From: an uncultured Ulvibacter sp.
GTDB taxonomy: Bacteria > Bacteroidota > Bacteroidia > Flavobacteriales > Flavobacteriaceae
Direction: 5' to 3'
Length of the DNA stretch: 64,000 bases
Assembly: GCA_938083445.1 (NCBI GenBank)
Contig: CALKCP010000003.1
Span: forward strand, 1-64,000
This document shows, piece by piece, positions 51,014-60,815 of this stretch. A program made the translations under genes and the position numbers. How positions within the stretch are numbered: the first letter of the stretch is position 1; each line of letters starts with the position of its first letter. The notes under the pieces are model-generated. The model worked only from the letters and a program-made list of their open reading frames with translations. It had not been told where the DNA came from and ran no database searches.

Positions 51014-52549
51014 ATGGCAAAGAACGAAGATCAGTTTAAGAAAGTAATATCACACGCAAAAGAGTACGGATATATTTTTGCATCTAGTGAGATTTATGAT
51101 GGACTTAGTGCGGTATATGATTATGCGCAAAATGGGGTCGAACTTAAAAAGAATATTAGAGAGTACTGGTGGCGTAGTATGGTATATATGAACCAAAATA
51201 TTGTTGGGATTGATTCGGCAATATTAATGCACCCTACCACCTGGAAAGCATCTGGGCATGTTGATGCCTTTAGTGACCCTTTGATCGATAATAAGGATTC
51301 AAAGAAGCGATATCGTGCCGATGTCTTGATTGAAGATTATGCTGAAAAACTAAATCAAAAAGCACAAAAGGAAATTAATAAGGCAAGGAAACGATTTGGC
51401 GAAAGTTTTGACGAAGCCGAATTTGTAAGCACGAACACGCGAGTAATTGGTTATAAGGGCAAGCAAAAGGAAATATTGGAGAGAATGGGGCGGTCTCTCG
51501 AGGCAGAAGATCTGGCAGATGTAAAAGCATTAATAGACGAATTGGGAATTGCCGACCCCGATACAGGCTCAAAGAACTGGACAGAAGTGCGTCAATTCAA
51601 CTTAATGTTTGGAACTAAATTAGGAGCCTCTGCAGAAACTGCGATGGATTTATACCTGCGCCCAGAAACTGCTCAAGGTATTTTTGTGAACTTTCAAAAC
51701 GTGCAGAAAAGTGGAAGGATGAAAATCCCTTTTGGAATTGCTCAAACAGGAAAAGCCTTCAGAAATGAAATTGTCGCCCGTCAGTTTATCTTTAGAATGC
51801 GAGAATTTGAACAAATGGAAATGCAGTTCTTTGTGCGACCTGGTGAAGAAATGAAATGGTACGAGTACTGGAAAGAAACTCGTTTGAAGTGGCATCATTC
51901 CTTAGGGCTGGGAGAAGAGAATTATCGCTTCCACGATCACGAAAAATTAGCGCATTACGCCAATGCAGCGGCAGATATAGAGTTTGATTTTCCTTTTGGT
52001 TTTAAAGAGTTAGAAGGGATTCATTCGCGTACAGATTTTGATTTGAAAGCGCACGAAGAGTTTTCAGGTAAAAAGCTTCAGTTTTTTGACCATGAGTTGA
52101 ATAAGAGTTATACTCCTTATGTAGTCGAGACGTCAATAGGGTTAGACCGAATGTTTTTAGCAGTTTTCAGTAAATCACTTCAGGAAGAAACCTTGGAAGA
52201 TGGCAGTACTAGAACAGTATTAAGACTTCCATCTATTCTTGCTCCTGTAAAAGCAGCAGTTTTACCACTTATAAAGCGAGATGGCTTGCCCGAAATTGCG
52301 GCGCAAATTATTGAAGATTTAAAATGGGAATACAATGTTATATATGATGAAAAGGATGCTGTTGGAAGACGTTATCGACGTCAAGATGCGAATGGCACAC
52401 CATTTTGTATCACCGTTGACCACCAAACAAAAGAAGATCAAACCGTGACGATTCGATATAGAGATAGCATGGAACAGGAACGCATTCCGGTTCAAGGTAT
52501 TTCAGAAAAAATGAAGGAAAGCATATCGTATCAGCATTGGTTGAAATAA
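51014..52549 (+). CDS. glyS: Glycine--tRNA ligase (single-chain class II)
   Basis: SSEIYDGLSAVYDYAQNGVELKKNIREYWWRSMV; MFGTKLGA...YLRPETAQGIFVNF; IPFGIAQTGKAFRNEI; VVETSIGLDRMFLAV. Confidence 0.98.
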   Translation: MAKNEDQFKKVISHAKEYGYIFASSEIYDGLSAVYDYAQNGVELKKNIREYWWRSMVYMNQNIVGIDSAILMHPTTWKASGHVDAFSDPLIDNKDSKKRYRADVLIEDYAEKLNQKAQKEINKARKRFGESFDEAEFVSTNTRVIGYKGKQKEILERMGRSLEAEDLADVKALIDELGIADPDTGSKNWTEVRQFNLMFGTKLGASAETAMDLYLRPETAQGIFVNFQNVQKSGRMKIPFGIAQTGKAFRNEIVARQFIFRMREFEQMEMQFFVRPGEEMKWYEYWKETRLKWHHSLGLGEENYRFHDHEKLAHYANAAADIEFDFPFGFKELEGIHSRTDFDLKAHEEFSGKKLQFFDHELNKSYTPYVVETSIGLDRMFLAVFSKSLQEETLEDGSTRTVLRLPSILAPVKAAVLPLIKRDGLPEIAAQIIEDLKWEYNVIYDEKDAVGRRYRRQDANGTPFCITVDHQTKEDQTVTIRYRDSMEQERIPVQGISEKMKESISYQHWLK

Positions 52550-52565
52550 TTTTTTTAAGCGATAC

Positions 52566-52594
52566 AAAAAGGGTTCCAAAAACGGAACCCTTTT
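52566..52594 (+). terminator. Intrinsic terminator of glyS
   Basis: aaaaagggttcc-aaaaac-ggaaccctttt. Confidence 0.85.
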
Positions 52595-52734
52595 CAGTTC
52601 CTTCGAGAATTTGACTTTTCAAGGAGCGCATTATTTTTACATCTTTACCTGACACAAACTTTAGAGTCCAATAAGATCAATATCTAATGGCAAAAATTAT
52701 TGTGACGTAATTAATTAGACGTTCACATTGTTAC

Positions 52735-52771
52735 AAAACCCCTCAAGCTTAGCTTCGCTTGAGGGTTTTTT
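52735..52771 (-). terminator. Intrinsic terminator of the downstream minus-strand gene
   Basis: aaaacccctcaagc-ttagctt-cgcttgagggtttttt. Confidence 0.85.
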
Positions 52772-52773
52772 AT

Positions 52774-55700
52774 TTAGAAGTAGGCTCTAAGTTGAATACT
52801 TCCAGAGTGGATCGTGTTGGTGTTTTTACTGTCTCTTCCGAAATAAGATACATTTGCATCGAGATATTTGGTAATGCGTTTCTGAAATAACAAACGCCAA
52901 GTGAAGTTCACACCAGGCTGCAACCCTTCCAAAATTTGATAGGCAACCGGAGAAAATGCACTTCCAGTAAAATCATTGTTTATGTAGTTGAATTCGCCAT
53001 TAATTGAGATCTTTTCAGTGTTGGCATGCGAAAATGAAAACCCTAAATTCTGTTGGTCCAATGTTTCCATTGCGCCCAATGAGTTCGCCTTATTTGAGAA
53101 CTGATAAAACAGCTCGAAACGCGTTTGATTATTTAATAAATAAGAGATTTTCGGATTTATTTCGTACGAATTAAGAAGGTAATTTCGACTGGCAAAATTT
53201 TCAGAGATGCTTTCATTGCTTCCTATAGAACTTTTTAGATTCGTCAACCATGTTTTCCGTAATTTATGACTGAAGTTAAACTGGTGGCTTTGTAATTTAT
53301 TTTCTTGCTGTCCCAAGGATAGTAAATTACTATTAGCGGCTGAAATAAATGTATAGCTGCTTGTAAAATGTTGTTTTCCTCTATTATAAAACAACGCATT
53401 CCTAAAATTGAGATTTAATCCGAGTTGGTCATCACCTCCATCTTGAAATGGGTTCACATCAAATGTATTGTTTTTGCGACGCACTTTTCTCTCTAGCACA
53501 TAGGATGTTTGATTGTAAAAATGTGAAAGGAGCTTAAAGACTCCTCGTTTTTTGGACCAAGATTGTGGGTTTAAAGTCAACGTCTGGCTAAACTTATTTT
53601 CTCGAATTTTCTGAAAAACTTGATTTGGCAACAATACACGAATATAGGCAGCTTCATCTTGAAATTGAGCTATTTCGAACTCATCTAATTCCTGAATACC
53701 ATTTTCATTATAGTCATTCCAAGTGTAAATTCCATTTCCGGGATCCACTTGTATATAAGTGAACTCCTGCTGCGCAATAACGCCGTTGTTCGTTTCTAAA
53801 GCCGTGTTTAATCGAACGGTACCATCAAATAATGATTGATTATAAAGGATTCTAGAGTTTAAAGATTTTTCATCTTCATCAATACCGTCTTTGTCTTTTA
53901 AGACCCTATAATTTGCATAAATTGAGAGTTGCGAATGGGTTGTATTCACCGGTCTTGATTTTATATAATAGGTGTTTGATGAACTTACGTTCTTTAGTGC
54001 CGAACTACGCAAACTGTCATTCGTGCGAAATTGGTAGCCCCCCGCTAAAAACACCTTGGTGCTATCGCCAATACCAACGAAGCCTTCATAGGCATTGAAC
54101 TTTTGGCTAACAGGGGTTAAACTATCATTGTATGTTGCTTTTACTTGATTGTTTTCAATGGATATCTTCCCGCCGATCCAGGTGTTTTTTGATGCGTAGG
54201 TGGTTCTGTTATGAAACCTAAAAAATGTTGAATTTAATTGAGAACCTTCACTGTTAAGATAACTGGCATTTGTAGTACTGCGAATTTTTTCAGAAATGAT
54301 TCCTGAAGTAACTTCATGCCTGCCTCCTTTAAAGTTGTCCGAATAATTTAAATTTTGAAAGCGATACGAACCACTACCAAGCTTAGGGTGTTCAACGTCT
54401 ACACCTGCAGTAATTAAGCGTTGATTACCAGAAGGGTTTATAAGGTTCCAATCTCTTGCAAATTCAATATTGTATAAATTTTCAATACTCCGAAAGTCTT
54501 CGTTTATATAATTTAAGGACCCAAAACCAGCCACTTTTAATGAGTCTGATGTTTTGAGAATTGACTGATTAACATGGACCCGTCCAGCAAAACCATCGTT
54601 GTTTTCGTTGTCGATATTTGAAAATACATTAAGATCGTTTACACTACCTGCAACTTCAAAATCTATTTTAGTTTTTTCATTAGGGTGGTAACTACCGTTT
54701 AAACCGCCCACCTGTAATTTCGTCGGAGCACTTAACTGAATGATTGGTGCATAGCTGCCTTGCGACACCCCATTTATTGGCACAACATATTCATAAATGC
54801 GGTTGATGGCGTTGCTATTGTTTAAAATATAGTCCCCCAAATTTTCACCTAGCAGGGTAAATCGAACATTAAATAATTCATCTTCAGGGTTGGTAGAAAA
54901 AATAAAGATTTCTTCGCCATTTATACGTTCTTTTCTGTATAAAATTTTGTTTTCTGAAAAGGTGTCTGAGACAGCAGATGGCGCTGTCATTTGTGTTGTA
55001 TCATCACCTGCGGCTTGCAGAATGTCCACTTGCTCTTCAGATAGACTTTGTTGTAAGGGTTGGTTTTTAGCATCGTTTTCAGAATACACATACACCCCAA
55101 TGTCGAGCGTTTCACTTGAATAATTTCCCCCACCATAACCAATAAATCTTGTGTAATTTCGATCGGTATATTGGTATTCAACAGTAATTCTCATCGCAGC
55201 AGTTATCGGGTAGGTCGCGTTAAACTTTAACTCTCCCGCATTGTAATCGATTATATAATCTTCACTTTCACCACGTTTTAAAAGAAGTCCGTTCACATAC
55301 ACTCGCTCACTGCCAGAAACTATGAGAATAAACAGTTCTCCGTTCGGGCCAACAAGTTTATAAGGTCCTTGATTTCCTTCTTGGCCCACAAATAAACTCC
55401 TGGCAAAGATCCCTCTTACCAAGGCACCTGATGCGAATGCTGAGGTCTTAGCCCCACTTTCATGATGAACTGTTCCGCCCAGCGAAATTCCCTGTATTTT
55501 TTTTGTAAACCGCCCAAAATAACTGCCTTCATTTTGAAGATCAATATCGCCCGCTCTTATATTCCAATTATCACTGTATAGTTCAATAAAAATCTGGTCA
55601 AATTCATCTAGGCTTTGCGAATATCCTCCCTCCTGAGTTGGGATGTTGGCGTCTTGTATAGAGGCTCTAATTGAAACTTTGTTAGTTAATTTTCCAGTAA

Positions 55701-56190
55701 TTTGCAGGTCTAATTCAGAATTAACGACAGCATTTTGATTGTTTCCAACCGTAATGCCCCTTGAGATGCTACCGCCTGTATTTAATCCTTCAAATGGAGT
55801 GAAAGCATTCTTTGTATTGCTTTTCTGAAGTGAATACAATCTATCTATACTTCCCGTATTTTCAACAATAATTTTTGGGTCTAAGACAAAATAGTCTCTT
55901 GTTAAGAATTCTGGATAGCGTAAATAATCAATTACCAAACTATCTTTTGTTTGTTGTATCTTTTTAGAAAACACTACAGTTCCGTTCTTAAAATCTGCCT
56001 TATAATCTAATGTGTCCAGCTTTTTCCCTGCGAAATCTTTAATCTGAAACCTGTAAGGATTGATGCTTACGGTATCTAAAACAAGCGTGTCGACAACGGC
56101 AATCTTTTTACTTCGATAGTTTGAAGAGTCATCTTGCGAATAAGCAAGAGCACCAATACAAAATATAAAAAGAAAGAGATATAATTTCAT
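52774..56190 (-). CDS. Very large outer-membrane beta-barrel protein (1138 aa)
   Basis: Signal peptide; GPYKLVGPNGELFILIVSGSERVYVNGLLLKRGESEDYIIDYNAGELKFN; long alternating-strand C-terminal half ending SGSIQLRAYF. Confidence 0.8.
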   Translation of the reverse strand: MKLYLFLFIFCIGALAYSQDDSSNYRSKKIAVVDTLVLDTVSINPYRFQIKDFAGKKLDTLDYKADFKNGTVVFSKKIQQTKDSLVIDYLRYPEFLTRDYFVLDPKIIVENTGSIDRLYSLQKSNTKNAFTPFEGLNTGGSISRGITVGNNQNAVVNSELDLQITGKLTNKVSIRASIQDANIPTQEGGYSQSLDEFDQIFIELYSDNWNIRAGDIDLQNEGSYFGRFTKKIQGISLGGTVHHESGAKTSAFASGALVRGIFARSLFVGQEGNQGPYKLVGPNGELFILIVSGSERVYVNGLLLKRGESEDYIIDYNAGELKFNATYPITAAMRITVEYQYTDRNYTRFIGYGGGNYSSETLDIGVYVYSENDAKNQPLQQSLSEEQVDILQAAGDDTTQMTAPSAVSDTFSENKILYRKERINGEEIFIFSTNPEDELFNVRFTLLGENLGDYILNNSNAINRIYEYVVPINGVSQGSYAPIIQLSAPTKLQVGGLNGSYHPNEKTKIDFEVAGSVNDLNVFSNIDNENNDGFAGRVHVNQSILKTSDSLKVAGFGSLNYINEDFRSIENLYNIEFARDWNLINPSGNQRLITAGVDVEHPKLGSGSYRFQNLNYSDNFKGGRHEVTSGIISEKIRSTTNASYLNSEGSQLNSTFFRFHNRTTYASKNTWIGGKISIENNQVKATYNDSLTPVSQKFNAYEGFVGIGDSTKVFLAGGYQFRTNDSLRSSALKNVSSSNTYYIKSRPVNTTHSQLSIYANYRVLKDKDGIDEDEKSLNSRILYNQSLFDGTVRLNTALETNNGVIAQQEFTYIQVDPGNGIYTWNDYNENGIQELDEFEIAQFQDEAAYIRVLLPNQVFQKIRENKFSQTLTLNPQSWSKKRGVFKLLSHFYNQTSYVLERKVRRKNNTFDVNPFQDGGDDQLGLNLNFRNALFYNRGKQHFTSSYTFISAANSNLLSLGQQENKLQSHQFNFSHKLRKTWLTNLKSSIGSNESISENFASRNYLLNSYEINPKISYLLNNQTRFELFYQFSNKANSLGAMETLDQQNLGFSFSHANTEKISINGEFNYINNDFTGSAFSPVAYQILEGLQPGVNFTWRLLFQKRITKYLDANVSYFGRDSKNTNTIHSGSIQLRAYF

Positions 56191-56400
56191 TACCTATACA
56201 ACTCATCACATCGCCGTTTATTTTGTTAGTTCTTTCTTGAAAATATTCTGGCAATGTTCCTTGTAAAAATACAATGTTATTTATATTAGTAGCTTCTAAT
56301 GTAGATTCCTTTCCTTTGAGAGAAATAAGAACGGGATTCTTAAAACTGCGTTTTTCAACTATTTTTTGATCCTATCATGAACCTATAAAATGTTACAAAT

Positions 56401-57162
56401 TTGAAAATAATCTCATACAACGTAAACGGAATAAGAGCTGCGATGCGCAAAGGTTTCATCGAATGGCTAAAGCAAGCAAATCCCGATGTTATCTGTATCC
56501 AAGAAACCAAGGCAACGAAAGATCAGGTTGAAGTGGAACAAATCGAGCAAGCAGGATACCATCACTATTGGTTTAGTGCCGATAAAAAGGGATATAGCGG
56601 TGTGGCCATATTTTCAAAAGTAAAGCCGAACCACGTAGAATATGGAACCGGAATCTCACATATGGATTTTGAAGGACGTAACATTCGATTAGACTTCGAT
56701 AAGGTTTCGGTGATGAGTTTGTATTTGCCTAGTGGCAGCAATGTTAGCAGGATTGAGTACAAATATAAATTTATGGATGATTTTTTGGAATATGTAAATC
56801 AGCTTAAGAAAGACATTCCAAATTTAGTGATTTGTGGCGATTATAATATCTGTCATGAGGCAATAGACATTCACGATCCAGTTCGCAATAAGAAGGTGTC
56901 TGGTTTTCTTCCCGAGGAACGTGATTGGATGGGGCGTTTTATTGGCAGCGGTTTCATTGATTCATTTAGATATTTTACGAAAGATCCCCATCACTATACG
57001 TGGTGGAGTTATAGAGCGAATTCTCGAGCCAATAATAAAGGCTGGCGTATTGATTATAATATGGTATCTCAGCCGCTACAAGAAAATCTGAATCGCGCCG
57101 TTATATTAGCAGAAGCTAAACACAGTGATCACTGTCCGCTTTTGGTAGAATTAAAGTTTTAA
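56401..57162 (+). CDS. xthA: Exodeoxyribonuclease III (TTG start)
   Basis: KIISYNVNGIRAAMRKGFIEWL; CIQETKA; GYSGVAIFSK; ICGDYNICHEAIDIHDP; RIDYNMVS; SDHCPLLVEL. Confidence 0.96.
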   Translation: MKIISYNVNGIRAAMRKGFIEWLKQANPDVICIQETKATKDQVEVEQIEQAGYHHYWFSADKKGYSGVAIFSKVKPNHVEYGTGISHMDFEGRNIRLDFDKVSVMSLYLPSGSNVSRIEYKYKFMDDFLEYVNQLKKDIPNLVICGDYNICHEAIDIHDPVRNKKVSGFLPEERDWMGRFIGSGFIDSFRYFTKDPHHYTWWSYRANSRANNKGWRIDYNMVSQPLQENLNRAVILAEAKHSDHCPLLVELKF

Positions 57163-57191
57163 TTCTGAAAAGAACCCACAAATCTTATTTT

Positions 57192-58145
57192 ATGCAAAAC
57201 AAAATTTTCTTAGGAGCTTGCCTTCTCGTGCTTACCGCTTCTTGCGTATCATCTCAAATCTATGAAGATTTAAAGAATAAAAACAGCACTCTTCAAAGTG
57301 AAAATAAATCGCTCCTGACCCAATTAGATGGGTTGAAGGGGAAGGGTGATGTTTATAGCATTGCAAATCTTCGGAAAGAAATTGACAGGTTGAATTCAGA
57401 AAAAAGCAGGTTGGCAATGGATTTGGAAGCTGCTGAAAGTAGTTACCAGAGAATGAAAACATCCTATGAGGCCTTGGAAGCAAACAGCGATTCGGTTTTA
57501 GCCGAAAACCTTGATAGAAATCGAAAACTATTGATACAGCTTGAAGAAAAAGAAAGGGCTTTGGCTATGGAAGAAGCAAGGCTTAAAACCATGCAAAATG
57601 AACTGCAGTCACGTTCGAAGCGAGTCGCTGAATTAGAGGAAATTATTGCCTCTAAAGATGCGAAAATGAAAGCTCTAAAAGATGCTATTTCTGCCGCATT
57701 AACAAATTTTGAAGGGAAAGGCCTCACGGTCGAACAACGCAATGGAAAGGTTTATGTCTCTATGGAGAATAAGTTGCTTTTTCAGAGTGGGAGTTGGCAG
57801 ATAAACACAAGGGGAAGAGAGGCAATAATGGCCTTGGGCGAGGTGCTTTCGAACAATAAGGAAATCGCTGTGCTTATTGAAGGGCATACCGATAATGTCG
57901 CATATGGCGGGAATGGCCCCCTTGCAGATAATTGGGATCTTTCAGCCAAACGTGCAACAGCTGTAGTGTCTATTTTGACGTTAAACCCAGAAATCCCCAA
58001 AGATAATTTAACGGCTGCCGGCAGAGGTGAATATGCTCCAATAGGACCGAATAATACTTCCGAAGCGCGCGCAAAAAACCGGAGAATTGAAGTTGTTTTA
58101 ACACCCAAACTGGATGCGATAAACAAACTATTAAATGAAATATAA
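57192..58145 (+). CDS. OmpA-family lipoprotein with coiled coil
   Basis: Lipobox VLTASC; long coiled coil; LLFQSGSWQINTRG...VLIEGHTDNV...AKNRRIEVVLTPK. Confidence 0.92.
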   Translation: MQNKIFLGACLLVLTASCVSSQIYEDLKNKNSTLQSENKSLLTQLDGLKGKGDVYSIANLRKEIDRLNSEKSRLAMDLEAAESSYQRMKTSYEALEANSDSVLAENLDRNRKLLIQLEEKERALAMEEARLKTMQNELQSRSKRVAELEEIIASKDAKMKALKDAISAALTNFEGKGLTVEQRNGKVYVSMENKLLFQSGSWQINTRGREAIMALGEVLSNNKEIAVLIEGHTDNVAYGGNGPLADNWDLSAKRATAVVSILTLNPEIPKDNLTAAGRGEYAPIGPNNTSEARAKNRRIEVVLTPKLDAINKLLNEI

Positions 58146-58155
58146 TTTCCGTTAG

Positions 58156-59196
58156 ATGAAATACGCCAAACTTCCAAATACATCTCTTACAGTAAGTAAA
58201 TTGTGCCTGGGTACAATGACCTGGGGAAGGCAAAACACGGAGTCTGATGGACATGCGCAGCTGGATGTTGCCTTAGAAAAAGGGATTAACTTCGTGGATA
58301 CGGCCGAAATGTATTCAGTGCCATATTCAGATGAAACCCAAGGGAGTACAGAACGAATCATCGGGAGCTGGCTCAAAAAAACAGGGAATAGAGATCAGAT
58401 CATTTTAGCTTCTAAAATAGCAGGGCCTTCTCGTGGATTGATATCTATCCGAAATCCTTTAGACTTCAGTGCGGCTGCGATTGACGATGCTTTGCACAAA
58501 TCTTTGTCACGCCTGCAAACAGATTATCTCGACTTATACCAATTACATTGGCCCGAGAGAGATGTAAATGTATTTGGAAAGCGAAATTATGAATATGGAA
58601 GTAATGAAAAATGGGAAGATAATATTGCTTTGGTCCTAGATCGATTAGAAATGCATGTAAAGGCCGGAAAAATAAGATATGTTGGAGCTTCTAATGAGAC
58701 GCCTTTTGGCTTAATGCGTTATATGGAAGAACAAAGAGGAGGACGAAAGTTGAAAATGGTTTCGACTCAGAATTCTTATAATCTATTGCAACGAAAAGAT
58801 GAAATCGGTTTGACTGAAGTTTTAGAGATGGAAAATATTGGCTATTTGGCCTACTCACCTCTTGCCTTTGGCGTATTGAGTGGGAAGTATTTAGACGGAA
58901 AAAAGCCTGTAGGAGCAAGAGTGACTGAGTTTCCAAATTATTCTCGATACAATTCGAAGTCCTCGCTATTGGCAACTGAAAGGTATAGAGATATAGCCCA
59001 AAAAAGCGGATTAAGCCTTCCGCAAATGGCATTGGCTTTCGTAAATGAAAGACCGTTTGTTACATCAAACATCATTGGGGCAACAAATATTGAACAACTC
59101 ACCGAAAATATTGAAAGTATAGATATATCCCTTTCGGAAGATACACTGCGGAGCATTGAAAAAGTACATTCAGAAATACCAAATCCAGCGCCTTAA
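58156..59196 (+). CDS. Aldo/keto reductase (Tas-like)
   Basis: LPNTSLTVSKLCLGTMTWGRQNTESDGHAQLDVALEKGINFVDTAEMYSVPYSDETQGSTERIIGSWLKK; DYLDLYQLHWPERDVNVFG. Confidence 0.95.
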   Translation: MKYAKLPNTSLTVSKLCLGTMTWGRQNTESDGHAQLDVALEKGINFVDTAEMYSVPYSDETQGSTERIIGSWLKKTGNRDQIILASKIAGPSRGLISIRNPLDFSAAAIDDALHKSLSRLQTDYLDLYQLHWPERDVNVFGKRNYEYGSNEKWEDNIALVLDRLEMHVKAGKIRYVGASNETPFGLMRYMEEQRGGRKLKMVSTQNSYNLLQRKDEIGLTEVLEMENIGYLAYSPLAFGVLSGKYLDGKKPVGARVTEFPNYSRYNSKSSLLATERYRDIAQKSGLSLPQMALAFVNERPFVTSNIIGATNIEQLTENIESIDISLSEDTLRSIEKVHSEIPNPAP

Positions 59197-60554
59197 CCAA
59201 ACAAATGGCGCACTACATCCTGTACCTTCGCAACTTTAATAATATTGATGGCATAACCCTTCTTAGGTAGTTTGCAATATTTAGAAATTACAATAGATTC
59301 AAAACCGAGTTTTTCAGCTTCATGGATACGTTGTTCAACACGATTAACCGGTCTAACTTCTCCGGCGAGCCCTACCTCTGCAGCAAAGCACATTCGTTTG
59401 TCTATTGCGATGTCAATGTTTGATGATAGCACTGCAGCCACAATGGCCAGATCAATAGCAGGATCATCGACTGTGATGCCGCCAGTGATATTTAAAAACA
59501 CATCCTTCGCACCCAATTTAAAGCCAGCTCGTTTCTCTAAAACGGCAAGAATCATATTGAGTCGCTTGGCATTGTAACCTGTCGCCGAACGTTGAGGTGT
59601 GCCATACACAGCACTGCTAACCAAAGCTTGAATCTCAATCATCAATGGGCGCAATCCTTCTAAAGTTGCCGAAATAGCCGTGCCACTAAGCTCCTCTTCG
59701 TTTTTTGAAATAAGAATTTCTGAAGGGTTTGAAACTTCCCTTAATCCACTCCCTTGCATTTCATAGATTCCTAGTTCATTGGTTGAGCCAAAACGATTTT
59801 TATTTGCTCGAAGGATTCTATATACATGGTTGCGGTCTCCCTCAAACTGAAGAACCGTATCGACCATATGCTCTAATATTTTTGGCCCAGCAATGTTTCC
59901 ATCTTTTGTAATATGGCCTATTAATATTACAGGGGTAGCGGTTTCCTTGGCAAACTTTATAAGCTCTGTAGTCGTTTCGCGAATTTGGGAAATACTGCCA
60001 GGACTGCTTTCTATATAGTCTGTATGAAGCGTCTGTATCGAATCAATAACAACGATATCGGGTGCTATTGCTTCGATGTTTCTAAAAATATTCTGAGTTT
60101 TAGTTTCGGTGAGAATGTAGCAGTTTTCTGAACCTGGAAAGATTCTATCGGCTCGCATTTTTATTTGTTGTGCACTTTCCTCTCCAGAAACATAGAGTGT
60201 TTTATAGGGTAATTGTAATGCTATCTGAAGCATCAGAGTACTTTTGCCTATCCCTGGCTCTCCTCCCAGGAGCGTCAATGAACCAGGCACTAATCCCCCT
60301 CCGAGAACTCTGTTTAATTCATTGTTTTGAGTGTTTAATCGCGCTTCAACTGCCGTTGATATTTCTGCAATTTTTTGAGGCTTAGCTGCCCGTTTGGAAG
60401 TAGGTTCGGTTGTTTTCCAGCTTGTTTTTTCTGCTTTTTGAATAACTTCTTCAACAAGCGTATTCCATTCTTTACATGATGTGCATTGCCCTTGCCACTT
60501 TGCAAATTGAGAACCGCAACTCTGACAGAAAAATGAAGTTTTTGTTTTAGCCAT
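59193..60554 (-). CDS. radA: DNA repair protein RadA
   Basis: MAKTKTSFFCQSCGSQFAKWQGQC zinc finger; GGEPGIGKSTLMLQIA Walker A; KNRFGSTNELGIYEM; GYNAKRLNMILAVLEKR. Confidence 0.98.
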   Translation of the reverse strand: MAKTKTSFFCQSCGSQFAKWQGQCTSCKEWNTLVEEVIQKAEKTSWKTTEPTSKRAAKPQKIAEISTAVEARLNTQNNELNRVLGGGLVPGSLTLLGGEPGIGKSTLMLQIALQLPYKTLYVSGEESAQQIKMRADRIFPGSENCYILTETKTQNIFRNIEAIAPDIVVIDSIQTLHTDYIESSPGSISQIRETTTELIKFAKETATPVILIGHITKDGNIAGPKILEHMVDTVLQFEGDRNHVYRILRANKNRFGSTNELGIYEMQGSGLREVSNPSEILISKNEEELSGTAISATLEGLRPLMIEIQALVSSAVYGTPQRSATGYNAKRLNMILAVLEKRAGFKLGAKDVFLNITGGITVDDPAIDLAIVAAVLSSNIDIAIDKRMCFAAEVGLAGEVRPVNRVEQRIHEAEKLGFESIVISKYCKLPKKGYAINIIKVAKVQDVVRHLFG

Positions 60555-60559
60555 ATAAA

Positions 60560-60567
60560 CAAAAGTA
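60560..60567 (-). promoter_or_regulatory. Candidate -7 element (TACTTTTG) 5 nt before the radA ATG
   Basis: Minus strand TACTTTTG-TTTAT-ATG. Confidence 0.5.
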
Positions 60568-60635
60568 GATATATTTATATTACAAAGTCATATCTCTAGT
60601 GAAGCAAAGCCTACTTTTTTTTATTATTTTCCTAG

Positions 60636-60815
60636 GTGTCAGTTTACAACCAAGAGTTTACTTCAGAAAGCACAATAGTTGCTGCCCTAAAATTAAAAAT
60701 TGAGCAATCTTAACAAGAAGATGAGCTAATTTGGATGGACAGCTTGTCTAAACTCATCGTTGGCACAACTACCATTGAAAGTAATTATATAGTAGAGGAA
60801 ACTCACAGAACTTAA
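60636..60815 (+). pseudogene. Possible gene remnant (frame with one in-frame stop)
   Basis: One frame reads VSVYNQEFTSESTIVAALKLKIEQS*QEDELIWMDSLSKLIVGTTTIESNYIVEETHRT*, with no obvious start and a single internal TAA at 60711-60713. Confidence 0.25.

Noticed and set aside
57232-58376. Several minus-strand ORFs opposite the OmpA lipoprotein and aldo/keto reductase genes
   Set aside because: Fully antisense to confidently identified genes; low-complexity Ser/Phe-rich translations typical of shadow ORFs.
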